In this document: piece after piece, positions 5,642-9,680 of the stretch | Layout of the letters: each line of letters starts with the position of its first letter | How positions within the stretch are numbered: position 1 is the first letter of the stretch | NCBI GenBank assembly: GCA_937897215.1 | Contig: CALCBQ010000009.1 | Span: 1 to 9,680 of the forward strand | Origin: an uncultured Clostridia bacterium | GTDB taxonomy: Bacteria; Bacillota; Clostridia; Oscillospirales; Acutalibacteraceae | Reading direction: 5' to 3' | Length of the DNA: 9,680 nucleotides | Position numbers and translations under genes: made by a program | Notes under the pieces: generated by a model | What the model was told of the DNA's origin: nothing | What the model saw: the letters and a program-made list of their open reading frames with translations, nothing else | The model's database searches: none

Positions 5642-6290
5642 ATCTCATTCTTTCTAATTTTGTTTTATCTGCAATAACAATCATTTTCATAGTTTCTTCA
5701 AGTGGTTTTGCAGGGTTAATATCTGTTGTAACATCATTATTCTGTTGAATGGCAATAACATTGCTTGAATATTTTTTTCTTAGGTTCAAATCTATAAGCG
5801 ATTTGCCTACCCATTCAGGTTTCACATCAATCTCAACAAGTGAAATATTGCTTGTAAGCTCAATAATATCAACAAAACCGGAACTTAAAAGATTTTTTGC
5901 AAGGCGTATCCCGGACTCTCTTTCAGGAAGAACAACTTTATCTGCACCAATGCGACTCAATATTTTAGCATGCATTTCGTTGCTGCATTTTACAATTACA
6001 TTTTTAACGCCTGCCTCTTTGCAAAGAGTTGTTGCCATAACGCTTGTTTCAAGACTGCCCGAAACCGCGATTATTACAACATCAATATTTGAAATACCGA
6101 GTTGTTTAATAACTTCAGGGTCTGTAATATCTGCACATCGGCAAACAGGGAGTTCAGATATAGCATCATTTACAAGTTCTTCATTGTGGTCAACAGCGAG
6201 AACATCTGCACCGTTTTCAACAAGTTCCTTCGCTACTGCCATACCGTAGCGACCTAATCCTAAAATTGCATAAGAATTATTAGTTTTCAT
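5640..6290 (-). CDS. ktrA: Ktr potassium uptake system regulatory subunit KtrA (RCK protein)
   Basis: The 216-residue cytoplasmic protein matches KtrA/KtrC in length (B. subtilis KtrA is about 222) and has one RCK unit. The Rossmann half (about 6-123) has GLGRYG at 11-16 and the acidic strand-2 residue D34, followed by CSNEMHAKILSRIGADKVVLPE (102-123), the crossover region typical of the family. The C-terminal RCK_C half (about 140-210) is where c-di-AMP binds in characterised homologues, lowering activity. It forms an octameric ring that opens KtrB when ATP is bound. AAAGGA stands seven bases before the ATG. It is the second gene of the operon, 15 bases after ktrB. A KtrC name would be equally defensible from sequence alone; pairing with ktrB favours KtrA. 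Confidence 0.9.
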   Translation of the reverse strand: MKTNNSYAILGLGRYGMAVAKELVENGADVLAVDHNEELVNDAISELPVCRCADITDPEVIKQLGISNIDVVIIAVSGSLETSVMATTLCKEAGVKNVIVKCSNEMHAKILSRIGADKVVLPERESGIRLAKNLLSSGFVDIIELTSNISLVEIDVKPEWVGKSLIDLNLRKKYSSNVIAIQQNNDVTTDINPAKPLEETMKMIVIADKTKLERMR

Positions 6291-6305
6291 AGTTGTAATC
6301 CTTTC

Positions 6306-7664
6306 TTAACCAACACTGATTTCTTCAACGGGAGTTTTCACAATGTTTTGGCTTTCCTTTTTTACACTGAATGCAACGGCAAGAGAAATCGGACCGATTC
6401 TGCCAAGATACATTGTAATTATTATAATAATTTTACCCCACATATTAAGCGTAGGCGTTAAATTGCGGGTAAGACCAACCGTAGCGGTAGCACTTACCGT
6501 TTCATAAAGAACATCAAGTGCGGGTGCATTACTTACAGCAGAAAGCAAAACGGTTGAAACAAGCATAATAATAAAAGACATACAGAAGACCGCAACGGCT
6601 TTCTTTATGGATTTGTGTGATATTGAACGGTTAAAAACTGTTATTTCGTTTTTATTTTTTACAGTTGAAAGTGCAGTAAGAATTAATACCATAGCGGTAA
6701 CAGTTTTAATGCCACCTGCAGTACCAACAGGGGAACCGCCTATAAACATCAGCACAAGAGAAACAAACGCAGATGGGTTTGTAAGATTTTGTTGCGGAAT
6801 TGTGGCAAACCCCGCAGTTCTTGTTGTTACGGATTGGAAAAATGAAATCTGCAACTTGTCAAAAAGCGAATGATTGCCTATAGTAAGTTCATTATTATAT
6901 TCAAATATGAAAAATGCAAGTGTGCCTGAAATAATTAAAAATGCAGTCATCCATAATGCTATTTTGCTGTGCAGAGAAAGTTTCTGAACACACATTTTCC
7001 CTTGATTTTTGCGAAGTTTTAATACGCGAATTACATCCCACCAAACAATGAAACCAATACCGCCGATTATAATCAAGGCACTTGTTACTATGTTGATTAT
7101 AGGATTTGTTGCGTATTCACAAAGACTGTTTTCTGAAAGAATATCAAGACCTGCATTACAGAATGCTGAAATTGAGTTAAAAACTGAAATCCATATACCG
7201 CGAAGTCCGTATTCGGGTACAAATACGGTCATATATAATAAAGCACCAATGCCCTCAACCAAAAAAGTTGCACCAATTACTTTTCTTACAAAACGCACAA
7301 GTCCCGAAAGCGTATTAAGATTAAATGCTTCTTGTATAAGAAGACGGTCTGCAATTCCTATTTTCTTGTGAAGTGCAATCATAACTCCCGACATAACTGT
7401 AATAATACCAAGTCCACCAAGCTGAATAAGGCAGAGTATTACTACTTGACCAAATGTGCTCCATGCAGTAACGGTGGGCAGGGTTACAAGACCTGTTACA
7501 CAGGTGGCGGTGGTGGCGGTAAAAAGAGCATCAATGTATGATACCCCTATGCCATCAGATGCACTTATAGGTAATGCGAGCAATATACTGCCTGCAAAAA
7601 TTACAAGAAGAAAGCTCAGCATTATAAGGTGTGTTGTTGACAATTTCAAGCGTTTTTTACGCAT
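6306..7664 (-). CDS. ktrB: Ktr potassium uptake system membrane subunit KtrB
   Basis: The 452-residue integral membrane protein (KtrB is usually about 445) has the four-repeat SKT fold. Filter segments are TATCVTGL (52-59), SAFCNAGLD (166-174), TRTAGFATI (281-289) and TATVGLTR (393-400), each with the conserved glycine. The gating loop in the third repeat is visible as GGSPVGTAGGIKT (309-321), and GRIGPISL (421-428) marks the C-terminal helix. It mediates sodium-dependent K+ uptake with KtrA in characterised species. It differs from TrkH by its shorter N-terminus and by lacking the extra leading helices. AAAGGA lies ten bases before the ATG. The gene is first in a ktrB-ktrA operon with a strong promoter of its own and is divergent from alr. 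Confidence 0.93.
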   Translation of the reverse strand: MRKKRLKLSTTHLIMLSFLLVIFAGSILLALPISASDGIGVSYIDALFTATTATCVTGLVTLPTVTAWSTFGQVVILCLIQLGGLGIITVMSGVMIALHKKIGIADRLLIQEAFNLNTLSGLVRFVRKVIGATFLVEGIGALLYMTVFVPEYGLRGIWISVFNSISAFCNAGLDILSENSLCEYATNPIINIVTSALIIIGGIGFIVWWDVIRVLKLRKNQGKMCVQKLSLHSKIALWMTAFLIISGTLAFFIFEYNNELTIGNHSLFDKLQISFFQSVTTRTAGFATIPQQNLTNPSAFVSLVLMFIGGSPVGTAGGIKTVTAMVLILTALSTVKNKNEITVFNRSISHKSIKKAVAVFCMSFIIMLVSTVLLSAVSNAPALDVLYETVSATATVGLTRNLTPTLNMWGKIIIIITMYLGRIGPISLAVAFSVKKESQNIVKTPVEEISVG

Positions 7665-7741
7665 ATTTATATTTTCCTTTACTAAAAAAGAAGATTAAAC
7701 TTGTTTTTATTAACAAAATCTATTATAATATATTTGTTATG

Positions 7742-7770
7742 ATTATATCATAAAAAAATGTTTATATCAA
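7742..7770 (-). promoter_or_regulatory. Sigma-A promoter of ktrB-ktrA
   Basis: On the minus strand, TTGATA (7770-7765) and a perfect TATAAT (7747-7742) are exactly 17 bases apart. Transcription would start near 7735, giving an AT-rich leader of about 70 bases. That is too short and too unstructured for a ydaO c-di-AMP riboswitch. No comparably good promoter is visible for the divergent alr gene in this 143-base gap; only weak TAAAAT (7771) and TATAAA (7778) -10 candidates were found. Confidence 0.75.
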
Positions 7771-7807
7771 TAAAATATATAAATTGGGCAAGATAAGAGG
7801 TTAAAAT

Positions 7808-8947
7808 ATGTTACCAAAAAGAGTTTATACAAAAGTAAATCTTGATAACATACAAAAGAATATGCAGGCAGTACGCGAAAAGTTTGGCGACGATATGATT
7901 ATTATGGGTGTTGTAAAAGCCAACGCTTACGGTCATGGTGCGGTAAAAGTTGCAAAAGCACTTGTAGAATACGGTGCGGGTATGTTAGGTGTTGCCGCTA
8001 TTGATGAGGCGGTAGAACTTCGCGAAAACGGAATAGATGCACCAATTCTTATTTTAGGTCAGATTTTCCGTCAGGATTACGCTACTGCAATAGAAAATAA
8101 TGTTACTTGTACAGTTGTTGACATTGTAACTGCGCAAGGAATCTCACAAAAAGCAAAAGAACTTGGCAAAATTGCAAAAGTGCATATAAAAATTGATACG
8201 GGTATGGGCAGAATTGGTTTTCAACCCGATGTTGACGGCGAAATGCAGGTTAAATCTGTTTTCAACCTTGAAAATTTAAGTGTTGACGGTGCTTTTACAC
8301 ACTTTGCTTGTGCGGATTTTGAAGACAAAACATCTGCAAATGCGCAAAAAGAAAAATTCCTTAATTTTACTGATAAACTTATAAGTGAGGGTTATAAATT
8401 CCCAATTCGTCATATGTATAACAGTGCTTCTGCTATGGAACTCACAGGTTATGCAGGGGAGATGGTCCGTTGCGGAATTATGCTTTACGGTCTTTACCCG
8501 TCAGACGAAATGAATAAAGATTACAAACTGTATCCGGCATTAGAATTCAAGAGTAGCGTGTCATTCGTAAAATCCGTTAAAAAGGGGTTTACAGTAAGTT
8601 ACGGCTCAACTTATGTGGCAGAAAAAGATATGAAAATTGCTACAGTGCCGGCAGGATATGGCGACGGATACCCAAGATATTTGTCAAATAAAGGCGAAGT
8701 GCTGATAAGAGGCACTCGTTGTAAAATTCTCGGCAGAGTGTGTATGGACCAGTTTATGGTTGATGTTTCGCATCTTCCCGAAGTGCAGATTGCCGACGAA
8801 GTAACATTAGTTGGCACAGACGGGGCGGAAACAATTACAGTTGAAGATGTGTCCCACGGGGAATACCGTTTCAACTATGAATTCTGTTGTCTTATTACAC
8901 CACGCGTACCAAGAATTTATATTAAAGATGGAAAAGTAATTGAATAA
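7808..8947 (+). CDS. alr: Alanine racemase
   Basis: The 379-residue PLP enzyme interconverts L- and D-alanine, supplying D-Ala for the peptidoglycan peptide. The N-terminal TIM barrel (about 6-235) starts with VVKANAYGHG, in which K37 is the Schiff-base lysine. DTGMGRIGF (130-138) contributes the arginine (R135) that contacts PLP. HMYNSASA (202-209) and the VRCGIMLYG stretch (220-228) are conserved PLP-site regions. The C-terminal beta domain (about 240-379) holds VSYGSTY with Y265, the second catalytic base, VPAGYGDGYPR (280-290) and CMDQFMVDV (312-320). Length is normal and no key residue is missing. AAGAGG lies seven bases before the ATG. It is transcribed alone, divergent from ktrB and ended by a strong terminator. 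It is a cytosolic housekeeping enzyme; nothing suggests a VanT-type membrane version. Confidence 0.97.
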   Translation: MLPKRVYTKVNLDNIQKNMQAVREKFGDDMIIMGVVKANAYGHGAVKVAKALVEYGAGMLGVAAIDEAVELRENGIDAPILILGQIFRQDYATAIENNVTCTVVDIVTAQGISQKAKELGKIAKVHIKIDTGMGRIGFQPDVDGEMQVKSVFNLENLSVDGAFTHFACADFEDKTSANAQKEKFLNFTDKLISEGYKFPIRHMYNSASAMELTGYAGEMVRCGIMLYGLYPSDEMNKDYKLYPALEFKSSVSFVKSVKKGFTVSYGSTYVAEKDMKIATVPAGYGDGYPRYLSNKGEVLIRGTRCKILGRVCMDQFMVDVSHLPEVQIADEVTLVGTDGAETITVEDVSHGEYRFNYEFCCLITPRVPRIYIKDGKVIE

Positions 8948-8948
8948 A

Positions 8949-8969
8949 TGCAAAGTGCAAAACGCAAAA
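8949..8969 (+). repeat. Three tandem TGCAAAG-type heptads
   Basis: TGCAAAG, TGCAAAA and CGCAAAA lie head to tail directly after the alr stop codon and before the terminator. They are the same unit as in the repeats at both window ends but lack the AGTTTGTCG and GGAACT flanks, so this is either a reduced copy or an independent heptad expansion. Confidence 0.65.
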
Positions 8970-8971
8970 TT

Positions 8972-8998
8972 AAGGCAGTCCTTTGGGACTGCCTTTTT
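8972..8998. terminator. Terminator between alr and the XRE regulator gene
   Basis: A 10-bp stem AAGGCAGTCC/GGACTGCCTT (8972-8981 with 8986-8995) has a TTTG loop and a T-run (8994-8998) on the plus strand. On the minus strand it is followed by TTAATTTTG, so it may also stop transcription of the convergent regulator gene, which ends at 9012. Confidence 0.85.
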
Positions 8999-9011
8999 AT
9001 CGTTATTCATA

Positions 9012-9254
9012 TTATTTGCCTAATAATTCTTCATAACTTAATTCTAAAACTTTTGATAAATGTTTTATTTCTATATCTGTAACAAAACGCTTTCCGGCTT
9101 CGATTCTTTGTATTGCATTTTTGTCAATATCTAAACCAGATAACTGTAGCATATCTGCGAGTTTACGCTGGGATATTTTATGCTTTTCACGGTATTCAAT
9201 GAGCGCATTACCGCATATATTGTTTGTTCCTTTTTCAGTTTTGTTTATAAACAT
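9012..9254 (-). CDS. XRE-family helix-turn-helix transcriptional regulator
   Basis: The 80-residue protein is nearly all one Cro/CI-type DNA-binding domain (about 15-79). Helix 2 is SQRKLADML (28-36). The recognition region is DKNAIQRIEAGKR (44-56), with the extended loop LSGLDID between them, and the domain closes with LSKVLELSYEELLG (66-79). There is no sensor or oligomerisation domain beyond it, so it probably dimerises through the HTH domain and acts as a simple repressor or activator. GAGGTGAT sits before the ATG. It is divergent from a 70-residue gene across a spacer with two near-identical palindromes, one at its own start region, which suggests autoregulation and control of the partner. 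It is too generic for a gene name. Confidence 0.88.
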   Translation of the reverse strand: MFINKTEKGTNNICGNALIEYREKHKISQRKLADMLQLSGLDIDKNAIQRIEAGKRFVTDIEIKHLSKVLELSYEELLGK

Positions 9255-9267
9255 ATAATCACCTCAT

Positions 9268-9286
9268 TGACATTTTGTGCTTGTCA
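9268..9286. promoter_or_regulatory. Operator 1 of the divergent regulator module
   Basis: TGACA-N9-TGTCA, a 19-bp dyad, overlaps the proposed -35 box of the plus-strand gene (TTGTCA, 9281-9286) and the expected transcription start of the regulator gene. Its sequence TGACATTTTGTGCTTGTCA matches the reverse complement of operator 2 at 17 of 19 bases, including bases in the non-palindromic centre. Confidence 0.75.
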
Positions 9287-9308
9287 AATAAAAATTATAT
9301 GTTATAAT
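9281..9308 (+). promoter_or_regulatory. Promoter of the 70-residue protein gene
   Basis: TTGTCA (9281-9286) and a perfect TATAAT (9303-9308) are 16 bases apart, with a start expected near 9315, just before operator 2. Both operators therefore contact this promoter region, one at -35 and one immediately downstream of the start, a layout suited to repression. Confidence 0.65.
9294..9299 (-). promoter_or_regulatory. -10 box of the XRE regulator gene
   Basis: A perfect TATAAT reads on the minus strand at 9299-9294, placing the start near 9287 at the edge of operator 1. The -35 is poor: the nearest candidate, TGTCAT (9324-9319), is 19 bases away and inside operator 2. A weak -35 overlapped by an operator would allow binding there to repress, or possibly to activate. 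Confidence 0.45.
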
Positions 9309-9319
9309 TAAAAATAAAA

Positions 9320-9338
9320 TGACATTCACAAAATGTCA
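9320..9338. promoter_or_regulatory. Operator 2 of the divergent regulator module
   Basis: This is the second TGACA-N9-TGTCA dyad, in inverted orientation to operator 1, with centres 52 bp apart (about five helical turns, hence the same face of the DNA). It lies between the start of transcription and the AAGGAG ribosome binding site of the plus-strand gene. Confidence 0.75.
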
Positions 9339-9357
9339 AAAAAGAAGGAGATTATTT

Positions 9358-9570
9358 ATGGAAAAAGATATAGAATATTATGAATCATTACCGCGACCTG
9401 AAATTTCTGTGCGGGCTAAAAAAAGATTGAATAGAATGTTCAGAGAGGTTGTTGGCAGTTCAAACATTCCACATCCCGATGTTGATAATTGCTATGAACG
9501 AATAAGAAGCAATATTATATTTAAGATAAAATTAAGACTAAATAAGTACAAAAAAACGGCGAGGAAATAA
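9358..9570 (+). CDS. 70-residue basic protein of unknown function, partner of the XRE regulator
   Basis: The start at 9358 is chosen because AAGGAG (9345-9350) sits seven bases before it; the in-frame ATG at 9319 lies inside the operator region and has no ribosome binding site. The product opens acidic (MEKDIEYYESLPRPEIS), continues with a basic helix-prone stretch (RAKKRLNRMFREVVG, 19-33), a proline-bearing turn (SSNIPHPDVDN) and a strongly basic amphipathic end (IRSNIIFKIKLRLNKYKK, 49-66). No membrane segment, cysteine pair or catalytic motif is evident. I do not recognise the family. The pairing with a small HTH regulator is compatible with an effector under tight repression, a sigma or anti-sigma accessory, or a remnant of an integrative element; none is supported directly. 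The stop codon lies in the loop of its terminator. Confidence 0.75.
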   Translation: MEKDIEYYESLPRPEISVRAKKRLNRMFREVVGSSNIPHPDVDNCYERIRSNIIFKIKLRLNKYKKTARK

Positions 9571-9588
9571 TTTTTTCTCGCCGTTTTT
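9552..9588 (+). terminator. Terminator overlapping the end of the 70-residue protein gene
   Basis: The core stem CGGCGAG/CTCGCCG (9557-9563 with 9577-9583) is extended outward by five A-T pairs and inward by a G-T and three A-T pairs. The loop (9568-9572) starts with the TAA stop codon. The T-run 9584-9588 follows the stem. The last five codons are therefore part of the hairpin. Confidence 0.8.
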
Positions 9589-9599
9589 GCGTTTGGTTT

Positions 9600-9649
9600 A
9601 ATAAATTATAGTTTGTCGAATTGAATGCAAAGCGCAAAGAGTAGGAACT
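9600..9649 (+). repeat. Dispersed repeat copy B: TGCAAAG heptads with conserved flanks
   Basis: In order this holds AATAAATTATAGTTTGTCG, AATTGAA, two heptads (TGCAAAG, CGCAAAG) and AGTAGGAACT. It is the plus-strand counterpart of copy A at the left edge, with two heptads fewer. The remaining bases to 9680 contain a small dyad CTGCGACGCAG (9648-9658) but no gene; anything further is cut off by the window end. Confidence 0.75.
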
Positions 9650-9680
9650 GCGACGCAGATTTATAATTCGCTCCCTCTTT

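Noticed and set aside
7665..7807. ydaO-type c-di-AMP riboswitch before ktrB
   Set aside because: The leader after the consensus promoter is only about 70 bases, AT-rich, without the conserved stems or GC-rich core of that class.
9012..9570. Type II toxin-antitoxin system
   Set aside because: The genes are divergent rather than co-transcribed, and neither product matches a known toxin. The pair is kept as a regulator plus unknown protein.
1..9649. Terminal inverted repeats of one 9.6 kb transposon or genomic island
   Set aside because: The end copies are inverted, but the enclosed genes are housekeeping-type with no transposase or integrase, and related motifs also occur inside the window. 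Dispersed repeats explain this better.

Overview
The window looks like chromosomal DNA from a low-GC Gram-positive bacterium, most probably a gut Clostridia member of the Ruminococcus/Oscillospiraceae type. This is inferred from AT-rich spacers, strong AGGAGG/AAAGGA ribosome binding sites, near-consensus sigma-A promoters, a Firmicutes-type LexA (DinR) box, a cohesin-like surface protein with a threonine-rich linker, and dense hairpin and heptamer repeats between genes. No rRNA, tRNA, CRISPR array, transposase or phage structural gene was seen.

Layout. Positions 1-1008 hold the left-edge heptamer repeat, a terminator and a secreted, membrane-anchored cohesin-like protein (minus strand). Positions 1054-1345 hold a 79-residue helical protein of unknown function (minus) with a consensus promoter and a LexA-like box just after its transcription start. 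Positions 1385-1522 hold a hairpin, a dispersed motif and a GC-rich palindrome. Positions 1569-2483 encode a membrane-anchored endonuclease/exonuclease/phosphatase-fold enzyme (minus). Positions 2504-2719 are an unusual array of about ten small hairpins punctuated by ATGAAATC, arranged as two mirror-image arms. Positions 2803-5618 are trkA-trkH (plus). Positions 5640-7664 are ktrB-ktrA (minus), facing trkH across a shared 17-bp-stem terminator. Positions 7808-8947 are alr, alanine racemase (plus). Positions 9012-9570 are a divergent pair, an XRE-family regulator (minus) and a 70-residue unknown protein (plus), around a promoter region with two nearly identical 19-bp operators. The window closes with a second copy of the left-edge repeat in opposite orientation.

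How the genes fit together. The centre is a potassium-uptake locus with two complete two-component systems. TrkH and KtrB are membrane subunits, each with four selectivity-filter segments; TrkA and KtrA are cytoplasmic RCK/NAD-binding gating subunits. Alr supplies D-alanine for peptidoglycan and has its own strand and terminator. The XRE/unknown pair looks like a small self-regulated switch. The clearest undescribed material is the mirror-symmetric hairpin array before trkA, the paired operators of the XRE module, the LexA-boxed small gene, and the recurring motif TAAATTnnAGTTTGTCG beyond hairpins.
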